Source: an uncultured Tolumonas sp.
Lineage (GTDB): Bacteria; Pseudomonadota; Gammaproteobacteria; Enterobacterales; Aeromonadaceae
Length of the DNA: 64,000 bases
Assembly: GCF_963676665.1 (NCBI RefSeq)
Contig: NZ_OY781378.1
Coordinates: forward strand, 62,001-126,000
Reading direction: 5' to 3'
The notes under the pieces are model-generated. The model made no database searches, was not told the DNA's origin, and saw nothing but the letters and a program-made list of their open reading frames with translations. Numbering within the stretch: position 1 is the first letter of the stretch; each line of letters begins with the position of its first letter. Shown piece by piece: positions 18,903 through 28,212 of this stretch. The translations under genes and the position numbers were made by a program.

Positions 18903-19029
18903 TATCCCCTTCGTACTTGAAGTTGCAGCGTCGTTGACGGCGTTCATTCGCCCAATCACATAGCATCTCTATGCTCATGGGCACTCGTTCACTTGTCGCC
19001 TTGTTGCAACACCAATTACTTTGGGTCTA
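18903..19029. repeat. ERIC-like palindromic element, copy A
   Basis: An imperfect palindrome of about 127 bp with the same layout as two other copies in this window. Outer arms contain ACTTGAAGTTGCAGC near 18915 and TTGTTGCAAC near 19001, and the core has CCCAATCACATAGCAT and ATGCTCATGGGC. The core matches the ERIC consensus pattern. It ends 17 bp before the lpxL start codon. Confidence 0.82.
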
Positions 19030-19142
19030 GGTTAAAAGAAGATAAAAACCCCATCAGTTTAGCAAATGGTGGTCAGGGTGGCGAATAGCTGTTTGGGCTG
19101 TGATAAACTGCGCCGCATTCAAGTCAGTATCGAGTGAACACT

Positions 19143-20588
19143 ATGACTATGCGCATTACCTTACCTGATTTTTCTGCTGCCCGCGTGTTAGTGGTGGGCG
19201 ATATTATGTTGGATCGCTATTGGAGCGGCCCAACGCGCCGGATTTCACCAGAAGCACCGGTGCCGGTGGTGAAGGTTGAAAAAAATGAAGATCGCCCGGG
19301 TGGTGCGGCTAACGTGGCGCTAAATATAGCTGCTTTAGGCGGCCAAACTACGTTGCTGGGTTTTGTCGGTCAGGATGAAGCGGCCGATTGTCTGGAAGCG
19401 AAACTGGCTGGTCATAAGGTGAACTCTGATCTGGTGAAAGTTGCTGATCTGCCAACCATCACCAAACTGCGTATTCTCAGTGGTAATCAGCAGTTGATCC
19501 GCCTGGATTTTGAAGACTCTTTTGCTACCGCAGATCCGGCGCCATTATTGGCAAAACTGGATGCAGCATTGCCTCATTTTAATGTTTTGATCCTGTCTGA
19601 TTACGCCAAAGGTGCGCTGACCTGCGTGCGTGAAATCATCCAACTGGCGCGTAAACACCAGGTACCGGTGCTGATTGATCCGAAGGGTGATAGCTTTGAA
19701 AAATACCGTGGTGCGACCTTAATCAAACCGAATATGGTGGAATTTGAAGCCATCGTCGGCAAGGTTAAAAACGAAGAAGATTTGATCGCTAAAGGTCAGG
19801 CATTACTGCAAGAACTGGATCTGGAAGCCTTGCTGGTGACACGTTCTGAACACGGTATGTTGCTGCTGCGTAAAAACGGGGCGGTGTTAACACTGCATAC
19901 GCAAGCGCGTGAAGTGTTTGATGTTACCGGTGCTGGCGACACAGTAGTAGGCTCATTAGCCACCGCGCTGTCGGCCGGTAAATCACTGGAAGAAGCCTGT
20001 GCAATAGCCAACAGTGCAGCAGGGGTCGTGGTTGCCAAACTGGGTACTTCAACCGTCAGCCCGCAAGAGCTGGCGCAGGCACTGCATGAACATAGCAGCA
20101 CTGAGCAGGCATTTGGCGTGATGAGTGAAGCTGAGTTAAAAACAGCCGTATTAGCGGCTCGTCGTCGCGGTGAGAAGATCGTGATGACCAATGGTTGTTT
20201 CGACATTCTGCATGCCGGTCATGTCTCTTATCTGAAAGCAGCACATAAACTGGGCGATCGTCTGATCGTGGCGGTAAATACCGATGCGTCGGTGCGTCGT
20301 CTGAAAGGCGAAAAACGTCCGATCGTGCCGGAAGATCAACGTATGGCGGTATTGGCAGGTCTGGATTCCGTCGACTGGGTGGTACCATTTAGCGAAGATA
20401 CCCCACAACGCGTGATTGCCGCGATCCTGCCGGATCTGCTGGTCAAAGGTGGCGATTATCAGCCACAAGATATTGCCGGTTATGCAGAAGTCACTGCCAA
20501 CGGTGGCGAAGTGCGGGGGTTGCACTTTGAAGACGGTTGCTCCACCAGTAATATCGTGAAAACCATCATCGAACGCGAATGTAAATAA
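19143..20588 (+). CDS. hldE: Bifunctional heptose kinase/adenylyltransferase HldE
   Basis: Makes ADP-heptose for the LPS inner core. The N-terminal PfkB-type kinase (about residues 1-320) phosphorylates heptose 7-phosphate at C1 and shows [11 protein letters not shown] and catalytic [10 protein letters not shown]. The C-terminal nucleotidyltransferase (about 345-481) adds AMP and shows [15 protein letters not shown] (HxGH). I start at the ATG at 19143, eight bases after GAG; the ATG at 19149 (MRITLPDF) matches other family starts equally well and a GTG at 19134 is also open. An ERIC-like element lies about 110 bp upstream. Confidence 0.96.
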   Translation: MTMRITLPDFSAARVLVVGDIMLDRYWSGPTRRISPEAPVPVVKVEKNEDRPGGAANVALNIAALGGQTTLLGFVGQDEAADCLEAKLAGHKVNSDLVKVADLPTITKLRILSGNQQLIRLDFEDSFATADPAPLLAKLDAALPHFNVLILSDYAKGALTCVREIIQLARKHQVPVLIDPKGDSFEKYRGATLIKPNMVEFEAIVGKVKNEEDLIAKGQALLQELDLEALLVTRSEHGMLLLRKNGAVLTLHTQAREVFDVTGAGDTVVGSLATALSAGKSLEEACAIANSAAGVVVAKLGTSTVSPQELAQALHEHSSTEQAFGVMSEAELKTAVLAARRRGEKIVMTNGCFDILHAGHVSYLKAAHKLGDRLIVAVNTDASVRRLKGEKRPIVPEDQRMAVLAGLDSVDWVVPFSEDTPQRVIAAILPDLLVKGGDYQPQDIAGYAEVTANGGEVRGLHFEDGCSTSNIVKTIIERECK

Positions 20589-20597
20589 ATTCGCAGG

Positions 20598-20622
20598 CAT
20601 CCTGCTCCTGCGGGGCAGGATG
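20598..20622 (+). terminator. Hairpin after hldE
   Basis: CATCCTGC (20598-20605) pairs with GCAGGATG (20615-20622). The following T content is low, so termination is possible but not strong. Confidence 0.45.
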
Positions 20623-20704
20623 TCGCAATTTGTCACACTTGTGGCATAGCTTTGCCAATTCTCTTTGTTTCACTAAAGATATTCTAATTAAACGGATATC
20701 TTTC

Positions 20705-21979
20705 ATGCGTTATCTCACTCTTCTGCTTTTGCTTTGCTTGTCCGTTTGGGGGCTGGCATTGCCATCCGGTGCTCTGGAACAAGGTTTTATGTTCTGGCGT
20801 AATCAAGGTATCAATTTGTCCGGTTTGATTGCTGTTGCCCTGATGGGGGCATTGATCTTGATGGCAACGCGTCCGCATTGGCTGGAACAACGCCTGGGCG
20901 GGCTGGATCATCTGTATCAGCTGCATAAATGGAGCGGGATCACCACGGGTTCTATGGTGATCGTGCACTGGTTGCTGACCAAATCACCGCGCTGGCTGGT
21001 GGATTGGGGGCTACTGCAGTTAGGGCCAAGACCTACCGGAGCGCATGTTCCGGATGCTTGGCGCGGGATTGCCAAAGAGGCGGGTGAATACTGCTTCTAT
21101 GCGATGATCCTGTTTATCATTATCAGTCTGGTCAAAGTATTGCCCTATGGCCGTTTCCGCCAGATCCACAAAGTGGGCGCGGTACTGTTTTTGTTGGCAG
21201 CATTTCATAGTGTTTATCTGTTGCCTGATCAACTCCGTTGGGCGCCGTTTGGTTTGCTGACGCTCACGGTGAGTGTGTTGGGCAGTCTGGCAGCATTATG
21301 GAGCTTGTCTGGTCAGATTGGCCGTCTGCAGTGTTATCCGGGGCAGGTGTATTCCATTCATCGGCATGAAGGGAATGTGCTGGAGTTGGAAATTACCTTA
21401 CCGACTGATTTCAACGATGAGTATTTACCGGGCCAATTTGCGTTATTGACGTTTGATCAGCAGGAAGGGGCACATCCGTTTACTATCGTGCGGGAAGATG
21501 TGCAAAATGGCAGTATCATCTTTGCTATCAAAGCATTGGGTGATTATACCAGTCAGCTGGCCGAACGTATTGAGCTGGGTGATCCGGTGACCATCGAAGG
21601 CCCGTATGGCCGCTTCGTGCTGCCAGAAGCCAAATCTCAGGAATATTGGATCGCCGGTGGTATTGGTATCACGCCATTTATTGCCTGGCTGGAAGGCTTG
21701 GCTGCCGAAGGCGAACGCCGTCCCGCTGCGCATCTGTATTATTGTGTGAACAGCCAGCAAGAAGTTCTGTTTGCCGAACGTTTACAACAACTGGCGAAAT
21801 TAACCGGTGTCAAAGTCACCATTGTTGATCGTCAGATCGATGGTTTTCTCGATGCTTCCCGGCTGAATATTGATGAAGACACGCAGCTGTGGTTTTGTGG
21901 CCCGAAAGGGATGCGTACGATGTTATTAACGCATGTACCCGCAGCTCAGTTGCATTATGAGCAGTTTGATTTTCGCTGA
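20705..21979 (+). CDS. Ferric-reductase-like membrane flavoprotein
   Basis: Probable transmembrane electron-transfer protein. The first 200 residues are a ferric-reductase-like membrane domain of about six helices with heme-ligand candidates in HLYQLHKWSG, MVIVHWLL, QIHKVGA and AAFHSVYLL. The rest is a ferredoxin-NADP reductase module: FAD-binding HPFTIVRE and NAD(P)-binding YWIAGGIGITPFIAWLE, ending with WFCGPKGMR. The start at 20705 gives 424 residues; the frame is open upstream to 20630. Electron acceptor is not predictable from sequence. It may be a separate unit from hldE. Confidence 0.85.
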   Translation: MRYLTLLLLLCLSVWGLALPSGALEQGFMFWRNQGINLSGLIAVALMGALILMATRPHWLEQRLGGLDHLYQLHKWSGITTGSMVIVHWLLTKSPRWLVDWGLLQLGPRPTGAHVPDAWRGIAKEAGEYCFYAMILFIIISLVKVLPYGRFRQIHKVGAVLFLLAAFHSVYLLPDQLRWAPFGLLTLTVSVLGSLAALWSLSGQIGRLQCYPGQVYSIHRHEGNVLELEITLPTDFNDEYLPGQFALLTFDQQEGAHPFTIVREDVQNGSIIFAIKALGDYTSQLAERIELGDPVTIEGPYGRFVLPEAKSQEYWIAGGIGITPFIAWLEGLAAEGERRPAAHLYYCVNSQQEVLFAERLQQLAKLTGVKVTIVDRQIDGFLDASRLNIDEDTQLWFCGPKGMRTMLLTHVPAAQLHYEQFDFR

Positions 21980-22000
21980 TGAATCATTGAGTTGATCGAT

Positions 22001-22128
22001 GTATACCCAAACCACTTGAAGTTGCAGGTAGGCGGCAAGTGAATGAGACCCCATGAGCATAGGTAAACTATGTGATTGGGGTGAATGAACGCAGCCAATA
22101 CCGCTGCAATTTCAAGTGGGAAGGGTAT
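22001..22128. repeat. ERIC-like palindromic element, copy B
   Basis: About 128 bp bounded by GTATACCC and GGGTAT. It contains CTTGAAGTTGCAGG and the inverted GCTGCAATTTCAAG, with the core CCCCATGAGCATAGG then CTATGTGATTGGGGTGA. This order matches the ERIC family. It lies between the convergent flavoprotein and tehA genes. Confidence 0.88.
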
Positions 22129-22140
22129 TATTGAGCCGCC

Positions 22141-23091
22141 TTATTTGGCGGCTTTACTATATAACTGCCCACGAAATAACAGTTGTAGTGTTCGCCATGC
22201 CAGATAACCAATAAACAAATTGGCCCCGATAAATATCGGAATGGATAACCATTGCGCGGAAGGTAATCCGGCCGCCGCCAGCTTTAAACCACTCACAGTG
22301 GTGGCGGCAACACCGAACGTATAGGCCCAATACGAGGGCGCAAACGCTTGTGCACCCAACCAGTTGCCAAGACGTAATCCCAGCAACAACTGGAACAGAC
22401 CATACCCCCATAACATCAGTAACCACGGCGCCGTGCTGCCCGGCATTAAGAGTAAACTGGCCATCGCACAGACCACGGGGGGCGCAAACTGAATGCCGAG
22501 CAGTGGCCGTTGTGCAACCGGCATGGTTTTCGGATGCCATAAGCGCTGAATGATCAACGATTCTAATGCCAGCCAGGAAAACACACCCGCGCCGAGAAAC
22601 AGCCAGCCCCAGTCAGCATGACCTAAGGCGCCTAAGGCGGCCGCACTGGTAAAATTGCCAGCGACGGTCGGCAGGTAGAGGGTTGGTGCGGTGTCGAGCG
22701 TATCACGACCTCCTTGCCAGAGCGTGCCGGTGTGCCATAACGCAAACAGCAGATGCCAGCTGATCCCGATCGTAGTCAACACCCAGGCGGCTGTGCGGGA
22801 ATAAGGCAAGACGGCTAATACAATTAGCAGTGTCGATACGCCGAGCAAGGCGGGGGTGCTGCCTTGGACTGGATGCAGAAACTCCGCACGCACCAGATCA
22901 AAATGGCGAATGGCCTGCCAGATGTAACCAAGCAGTAAGATCACCCAAACGAAGCCCGCCAGCAAGAGCAGGCTTTCGCCTATTGGGTGTGGTAATTGCC
23001 AAAGTGGTGCCGCAATGCGCCAGGCTTGCCCGAGACCGGACAAGCCTAACACCATGCCGAAGAAAGACGCGGGGATCCGTTTTTGTGTCAT
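22141..23091 (-). CDS. tehA: TehA/SLAC1-family transporter
   Basis: Inner-membrane protein of 316 residues with about ten hydrophobic helices, of the tellurite-resistance/dicarboxylate transporter (TDT, SLAC1-type anion channel) family. Typical are PASFFGMVLGLSGLG at the N-terminus and PTVAGNFTSAAALG in the middle. Physiological substrate is unknown; tellurite resistance is only a historical label. Its ATG overlaps the tolC stop (TAATG), so it is the last gene of the exporter operon. TehB is absent. Confidence 0.85.
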   Translation of the reverse strand: MTQKRIPASFFGMVLGLSGLGQAWRIAAPLWQLPHPIGESLLLLAGFVWVILLLGYIWQAIRHFDLVRAEFLHPVQGSTPALLGVSTLLIVLAVLPYSRTAAWVLTTIGISWHLLFALWHTGTLWQGGRDTLDTAPTLYLPTVAGNFTSAAALGALGHADWGWLFLGAGVFSWLALESLIIQRLWHPKTMPVAQRPLLGIQFAPPVVCAMASLLLMPGSTAPWLLMLWGYGLFQLLLGLRLGNWLGAQAFAPSYWAYTFGVAATTVSGLKLAAAGLPSAQWLSIPIFIGANLFIGYLAWRTLQLLFRGQLYSKAAK

Positions 23092-24419
23092 TACTTCTTC
23101 GCCATCAGACCCTGATTAATGTCCAGCAGATCCTGCTCTGACAGCGTGCCGGCGGTCTGTTTCAGTTGCAGTGCGCTCAGAATGTAGTTGTAACGGGCAT
23201 CCGAGAGTTTTTGCTTGGCGGAATACAGTTTGCTGGTGGAATTCAGCACATCCACGATGGTACGGGTGCCCACCTGATAGCCGGCTTGTGTGGCGGTCAA
23301 TGCGCTGTCGGCAGAAACCACTGATTGCTGATACGCCTTGATAGTACCGATGCTGGCAAACACATTGTTGTAGTTTTTATACAAATCGGCCTGCATGCTG
23401 CGATAGGTTTTCTCCAGATTTTCACTGGCGGCGACATAGTTAAACTGTGCCTGTTTGACCTGCGATTGTGTCGCGCCACCGGAATACAGTGGCAGGTTAA
23501 ATTGCAGACCGATGGTGCCTTCGTTCAGGGTGCCATCTTCTTTCGACGCCGTATTTTTTTCATAGTTGGTGTAGTTTGAATTGGCACCCAGTTTGAGATC
23601 CAGCGTTGGCATATGACCCGCTTTCGCCAGATCGATCTGCTGTTTGGCGACATCTTTACTGATGCGTAACTGGTTCAATGTCAGGCTGTGGTCTTGTGCG
23701 TCTTTCAGCCATTGATCGGCGCTTTGTGCCATTGGGCTTGGGCTAAAACGTTCGGTATTCAGCACATCCAGAAAACGATGTTCATTACCGGTGAGCTGAC
23801 GTAATGATTCAAAGCTGTTTGCCAGCGTATTTTGCGCATTAATACTGTCGGCCACGGCTAAATCGTGTGCGGCTTTGGCTTCCTGTACATCGGTAATGGC
23901 CGTCATACCAACATTAAAACGTTGCTGCGTTTCATCCAGCTGACGTTGTAAGGCTTTTTCATTGGCATTGGTGTATTCCAGCGAATCTTGTGCGGCTAAT
24001 ACACTGAAATAAGCCTGTGCGGTGCGCAACATCAAACCTTGTTTCTCGATGTTCAGTGCCACATCACTGCTCATCGCCTGTTTGCTGGTAATGTCGGAAT
24101 TCATCCAGACTGACTCACGGAACAACGCTTGTGTCAGCGATAAACCTGCTCCGGCAGTACGCGCAGTTTGTTGATCGTCACGGTTAGTTTTTTGATAACC
24201 AGTGGTAGCGCTTAAGCCAATTTGTGGCAGTTTAGCAGCATCGGCTTCATTGATTTTTTCAAATGCGGCATCGCGTTGCGCTTGTGTTTCCTGCAGTTGA
24301 GGGTCTTTTTCCTGCGCTTGATGGTAGATGTCGAGCAGGCTTTCCGCATAAGCCAGTGGTGATAAGCCGAGCAGGATCAAAACGGATAATAACGATTTTT
24401 TCATCAGAACTTTTTTCAT
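23091..24419 (-). CDS. tolC: Outer-membrane efflux channel TolC
   Basis: Trimeric outer-membrane and periplasmic channel shared by exporters. The 442 residues include a signal peptide (ending LSPLAYA), two repeats of helical barrel plus strands (LLDIYHQAQEKDPQLQETQAQRDAA in the first; LTLNQLRISKDVAKQQIDLAKAGHMP in the second) and GTRTIVDVLNSTSKLYSAKQ, a TolC hallmark. The start could also be the ATG at 24404. In E. coli tolC is divergent from nudF; here it is still near nudF but lies at the end of an ABC exporter operon. Confidence 0.93.
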   Translation of the reverse strand: MKKVLMKKSLLSVLILLGLSPLAYAESLLDIYHQAQEKDPQLQETQAQRDAAFEKINEADAAKLPQIGLSATTGYQKTNRDDQQTARTAGAGLSLTQALFRESVWMNSDITSKQAMSSDVALNIEKQGLMLRTAQAYFSVLAAQDSLEYTNANEKALQRQLDETQQRFNVGMTAITDVQEAKAAHDLAVADSINAQNTLANSFESLRQLTGNEHRFLDVLNTERFSPSPMAQSADQWLKDAQDHSLTLNQLRISKDVAKQQIDLAKAGHMPTLDLKLGANSNYTNYEKNTASKEDGTLNEGTIGLQFNLPLYSGGATQSQVKQAQFNYVAASENLEKTYRSMQADLYKNYNNVFASIGTIKAYQQSVVSADSALTATQAGYQVGTRTIVDVLNSTSKLYSAKQKLSDARYNYILSALQLKQTAGTLSEQDLLDINQGLMAKK

Positions 24420-24435
24420 CAAAACTGTACCCCAG

Positions 24436-25572
24436 TTAGTCCAGTGTTTTCCGAAAGCGCAGTACGCCCACGAATAACATCGTGAATAAAAATAGTAGTA
24501 ATGGCCACAGATGTGGCCACATCTCGATCACGCTATTGCCTTTCAGCATAATCCCACGGATCAGTCGGATAAAGTGTGTCAGTGGTAATAACTCACCAAT
24601 GTGTTGCGCCCACTCGGGCATGCCGCGAAACGGAAACATAAAACCGGAGAGCAGCATCGATGGCAGAAAAAAGAAAAATGTCATCTGCATGGCTTGGGTC
24701 TGATTACGTGCCACGCTGGAAATGGTGATGCCAACACTCAGATTTGCTGCGATAAATACCAGAATTCCCAGAAATAACCAACTGGCGGGGCCGACAAAAG
24801 GCACGGCAAATAATAAGCGTGCCGCAATCAGGATCACGCCAACCTGCACAAATCCAATCAATACATACGGCAGGATCTTACCCAGCATCACCTCAAGCGG
24901 GCGTACTGGTGTGGCCAGCAGATTCTCCATGGTGCCGCGTTCTACTTCGCGCGTTACCGCCAAGGCGGTCATCATGATCATGGTCATGGTCAGGATCACC
25001 CCCATCAGACCGGGCACAATGTTGTATTGCGTCAGTCCTTCCGGATTAAACCGCCGCTGGATCACCAGCTCATAGGGTTGTGTTTTGCCATTTAAATAGT
25101 TGAGTGTGCCGGTCAGTTCATGTTGCAGCCATTGCTGACTGAGCTGTTGTAAAGCACCGATAGCATTGGCAGTGGCGGACGGATCGGTGGCATCGGCTGC
25201 TACTAACAGTTGTGGCCGTTCGCCACGCTGCAGTTGTTTGGCAAAACCAGCCGGGATCACGACGGCAAACTGCGCATCACCTTCCTCTAGCCAACGATCG
25301 GCTTCGGCATCACTCAAATCGGTGGCAACCAGCTGGAAATAACCGCTATTTTCGAGGCTTTGCACAATGGCGCGAGTGAAGGGCGTTTGTTCATGCGCGA
25401 CAATGACGGTAGGCAGATGTTTCGGATCACCGTTGATCGCATAACCAAACAGCACCAGCTGGATCAACGGAATGCCCAGCATCATGGCGAAGGTCAGTCG
25501 ATCTCGGCGCAGCTGAATAAACTCTTTGGCGATCATCGCCAGCAAACGGTGCCAGCTTAATATCTGATTCAT
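24436..25572 (-). CDS. ABC-2 type exporter permease (YhhJ/YbhS-like)
   Basis: Membrane subunit of an ABC exporter. It has an N-terminal helix (MLGIPLIQLVLFGYAIN), a large periplasmic domain (about 45-175) and five C-terminal helices including MTMIMMTALAVTREVERGTMENLLATPVRPLEVMLGK, the signature of ABC-2 permeases of the YhhJ/YbhS/YbhR type. The ATG at 25572 has AGAAGGG upstream; 25593 is an alternative. Only one permease gene is present whereas the E. coli ybh system has two, so it probably works as a homodimer. Confidence 0.9.
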   Translation of the reverse strand: MNQILSWHRLLAMIAKEFIQLRRDRLTFAMMLGIPLIQLVLFGYAINGDPKHLPTVIVAHEQTPFTRAIVQSLENSGYFQLVATDLSDAEADRWLEEGDAQFAVVIPAGFAKQLQRGERPQLLVAADATDPSATANAIGALQQLSQQWLQHELTGTLNYLNGKTQPYELVIQRRFNPEGLTQYNIVPGLMGVILTMTMIMMTALAVTREVERGTMENLLATPVRPLEVMLGKILPYVLIGFVQVGVILIAARLLFAVPFVGPASWLFLGILVFIAANLSVGITISSVARNQTQAMQMTFFFFLPSMLLSGFMFPFRGMPEWAQHIGELLPLTHFIRLIRGIMLKGNSVIEMWPHLWPLLLFLFTMLFVGVLRFRKTLD

Positions 25573-25595
25573 AAGCCCTTCTTTTATCGGCATTT

Positions 25596-26522
25596 CTAGC
25601 GGAAATTATCCTGACTTTGCTGCATCAGATGAATGAATACATCTTCCAGTTGCGGCATGATCAACTGCCAATGCAGATCGCTGCGCTGCCGGAACGGGGC
25701 AATCGCTTGCGCTAAAGCATCGGCGTCTAAGCCATTGATGTGCAAGCTGGTACCAAACCGCGTGATCAGGGCGATGGCAGGGTGATGTTGTAACACTGGC
25801 ACCAATTCATCGACCCGACCTTCCACTTGCCAGGTGATAAACTGACTTTGTTGGATCAACTCTTTCGGTGTGCCGCAGGCCAGTAATTTGCCGTACGCGA
25901 TATAGCCTAAGCGGTGGCAGCGTTCGGCTTCATCCATGTAATGGGTGGACACCAGCACGGTCATGCCATTTGCGGCTAATTCATGGATCTCATCCCAGAA
26001 ATCACGTCGTGCTTTGGGGTCAACACCGGCGGTTGGTTCATCCAGCAACAGCAGTTGGGGTTCGTGCAGCATACAAGCGGCCAGTGCCAGCCGTTGTTTC
26101 CAGCCACCGGATAAGGTGCCTGCCAGCTGGTTTTGTCGCCCCGCAAGGCCCAAACGTTCCAGCGCCTGTTGCACGCGGGGTTTACGTTCTTTCATGCCAT
26201 AAATACGGGCGATAAAATCGAGATTTTCGCGCAAACTTAAATCGTCATATAAGCCAAAGCGTTGCGTCATGTAACCAACGTGGCGTTTGATCTCGATGGC
26301 CTGTTGGGTGATGTCATAACCCAGTGTATGACCGGAACCACTGTCGGGGGTCAGCAGCCCGCACATCATGCGGATCGAGGTGGTTTTACCGCTGCCGTTC
26401 GGCCCGAGAAAACCGTAGATCTCGCCGCGTCGTACCTGCATCGATAGGTTATCTACAACCAGTTTGTCGCCGAAGCTTTTGTTTAAGCCTTGCACATCGA
26501 TGATCCAATTATCCCTGTTCAT
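25596..26522 (-). CDS. ABC exporter ATP-binding protein (YbhF-like, single cassette)
   Basis: Energises the adjacent permease. Walker A GPNGSGKTT (about residues 40-48), Q-loop in GYMTQRFGLYDDLS, signature LSGGWKQRLALA, Walker B LLLLDEPTAGVDP and H-loop STHYMDE are all intact. There is one nucleotide-binding domain (308 residues) followed by a C-terminal regulatory extension; E. coli YbhF has two cassettes. The start is 3 bp after the membrane-fusion gene's stop. Confidence 0.93.
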   Translation of the reverse strand: MNRDNWIIDVQGLNKSFGDKLVVDNLSMQVRRGEIYGFLGPNGSGKTTSIRMMCGLLTPDSGSGHTLGYDITQQAIEIKRHVGYMTQRFGLYDDLSLRENLDFIARIYGMKERKPRVQQALERLGLAGRQNQLAGTLSGGWKQRLALAACMLHEPQLLLLDEPTAGVDPKARRDFWDEIHELAANGMTVLVSTHYMDEAERCHRLGYIAYGKLLACGTPKELIQQSQFITWQVEGRVDELVPVLQHHPAIALITRFGTSLHINGLDADALAQAIAPFRQRSDLHWQLIMPQLEDVFIHLMQQSQDNFR

Positions 26523-26525
26523 GGC

Positions 26526-27497
26526 TTATTGCTCCGCTTTCGCCAGTGTCACGGCGACCGGCTGCCCCGGATGCAACGGGAAGGTTTTGCTATCTAACGG
26601 CTTAGCTTCGACCATAAACACCAGTTTGGCGCGGTTCTCTTTGCTATAGATCACTGGCGGCGTGTATTCCGCGCTGTTGGCGATAAAACTAATGCGGGCC
26701 GGGATCGGCTGTTGACAGCTGTCGCAACTGACACTGATGTGCTGGCCCTGTTTTATGGTCGCCAACGCGGCTTCCGGGATATAAAAGCGGATCTTCACCG
26801 CCTCTGGCGCTAACAAGGTCACCACGGGGGAGCCGGCCGGGATCCACTCGCCAACCTGATATAAGGTCTCTTCGACCCGCCCGGTGACGGGGCTGTGGGG
26901 TGCAGTTTGTGTCACCAGCCAATCGGCATGGGTGAGCTGTGCGGTGGCTGCGGTGACGTCGGCCTGTGCCGCTTGCCGTACATCTACACGCGCAGCTTGT
27001 GCTGCCAACGCCAACTGCGCGTTCAGATCGCGTACTTTGCCTTTCGCCTGTAACCGGGTGCTGGCGGCCTGATCCAATGCTGACTGGTTACTGAAACCTT
27101 GCTGGCGCAGCCGTTGCTGACGCGAAAGTTCCTGCTCGCTCAGTCTTAGCGCGGCTTGTGCGGCACTCAATTGTGCTTGTAAGGCCGATATTTCTTCGCT
27201 GCGTTTGCCTTTATTTAAATCTGCCACCTGGGCTTGGGCTTTTTGTAACGCGGCCGCCGCTGTTTGCTGATTACTGATGGTCTCGTTGCTTTCTAAACGA
27301 AACAGCGGTTGATCCACGGTAACGGCTTGCCCTTCGGTGACCGGCAGCTCGCGCAGATATCCGGCCACTGGTGTGGCGATCCGCACGTAATCACCTTCCA
27401 CATAACCCGGCAGTGAGCTGTCAGCTTCTTGCTGGCAAGCACTTAAGCCGATCCCGCCCAAAAATAACCAACCACACAAACCAATCAATTTACGCAT
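26526..27497 (-). CDS. Membrane-fusion (HlyD-family) lipoprotein of the exporter
   Basis: Periplasmic adaptor connecting the ABC transporter to TolC. From the ATG at 27497 (323 residues) it begins with a lipoprotein signal (GIGLSAC lipobox), then biotinyl-lipoyl half (VEGDYVRIATPVAGYLRELPV), a long coiled-coil hairpin (about 65-180, rich in Ala, Gln and Leu) and a beta-barrel with SPVTGRVEETLYQVGEWIPAG. It overlaps the end of the regulator gene by 8 bp. The coiled coil is what contacts TolC in this family. Confidence 0.92.
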   Translation of the reverse strand: MRKLIGLCGWLFLGGIGLSACQQEADSSLPGYVEGDYVRIATPVAGYLRELPVTEGQAVTVDQPLFRLESNETISNQQTAAAALQKAQAQVADLNKGKRSEEISALQAQLSAAQAALRLSEQELSRQQRLRQQGFSNQSALDQAASTRLQAKGKVRDLNAQLALAAQAARVDVRQAAQADVTAATAQLTHADWLVTQTAPHSPVTGRVEETLYQVGEWIPAGSPVVTLLAPEAVKIRFYIPEAALATIKQGQHISVSCDSCQQPIPARISFIANSAEYTPPVIYSKENRAKLVFMVEAKPLDSKTFPLHPGQPVAVTLAKAEQ

Positions 27498-28152
27498 GTG
27501 AGGCCTCCTGTAAGGCCTGCAAACCGGCCCAGCTGAAACGCACAATGTGATTTTCAATCTCATCCAGCCAGCCGGGGTAAGACAGCAGATCCGGGTTGGT
27601 TCTTAAAATGAGTGGGCGGGCCAGCACATAGATAATGCATTGCCCAAACAGACTTAACGTGCAGCGTAAGAGCGCGGTTTGATCGGCGTTGGGTAAGATC
27701 TGGTGCAACAGGCTGAATACTTGCTGCATCTGCGGATATTGAAAACGCTGAAAAATATCCTCCTGTGCTGCGGTCGGGTTCACCATTTCACGCAGCACTA
27801 ACTGCGCGAGTTGGCAGCCTTGGCTGTCATCCAGCATGCGCTGCAACAGACTGTGGATCATAAAGCGGAAATGTTGTTGTAACGATTGTTCGGTATTTGT
27901 CAGCAACGGTCGTTGCTGGATCGCGAGTTCTCCATGATGGCGTAATACCGCCAGATATAAGCCGTCTTTGCCCCCGAAGTGATAATTGATGGCCGAAAGA
28001 CGCACACCGGCATTTTTTGCGATCTGCTGTACCCGCGCGGCACGAAAACCCTGTTCAATAAATTCAGGTGTCGCGGCTGCGATCAGTTTCAGGCGGGTTT
28101 CTTCACCATGCGCGGTGAGTGGCTGCGTTGGAATGACAGTTTGCTCTGGCAT
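27490..28152 (-). CDS. cecR: TetR-type repressor of the exporter operon (CecR/YbiH-like)
   Basis: Transcriptional repressor heading the exporter operon. The helix-turn-helix is in residues 15-65 (AARVQQIAKNAGVRLSAINYHFGGKDGLYLAVL), followed by a helical ligand-binding domain of the DUF1956 type with FGQCIIYVLARP. In E. coli the homologue controls the ybhGFSR exporter genes, and the gene order here repeats that. Two palindromes upstream (28165 and 28213) are its likely operators. The inducing compound is unknown. Confidence 0.85.
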   Translation of the reverse strand: MPEQTVIPTQPLTAHGEETRLKLIAAATPEFIEQGFRAARVQQIAKNAGVRLSAINYHFGGKDGLYLAVLRHHGELAIQQRPLLTNTEQSLQQHFRFMIHSLLQRMLDDSQGCQLAQLVLREMVNPTAAQEDIFQRFQYPQMQQVFSLLHQILPNADQTALLRCTLSLFGQCIIYVLARPLILRTNPDLLSYPGWLDEIENHIVRFSWAGLQALQEASHA

Positions 28153-28164
28153 AATAGAACCAAA

Positions 28165-28182
28165 TTAGAAAACTTTTTCTAA
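28165..28182. promoter_or_regulatory. Operator-like palindrome 1 before cecR
   Basis: TTAGAAA (28165-28171), ACTT, TTTCTAA (28176-28182). The same half-site and the same 4-base spacing recur at 28217. It starts 13 bp before the cecR ATG, in the leader or promoter. Confidence 0.7.
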
Positions 28183-28212
28183 TCATTGAGCAGGTACACC
28201 ACAAACGCAAGG

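Noticed and set aside
18886-18984. 33-codon N-terminal extension of LpxL
   Set aside because: It is encoded by an ERIC-like repeat and has no counterpart in E. coli LpxL. I kept the shorter start but noted the doubt.
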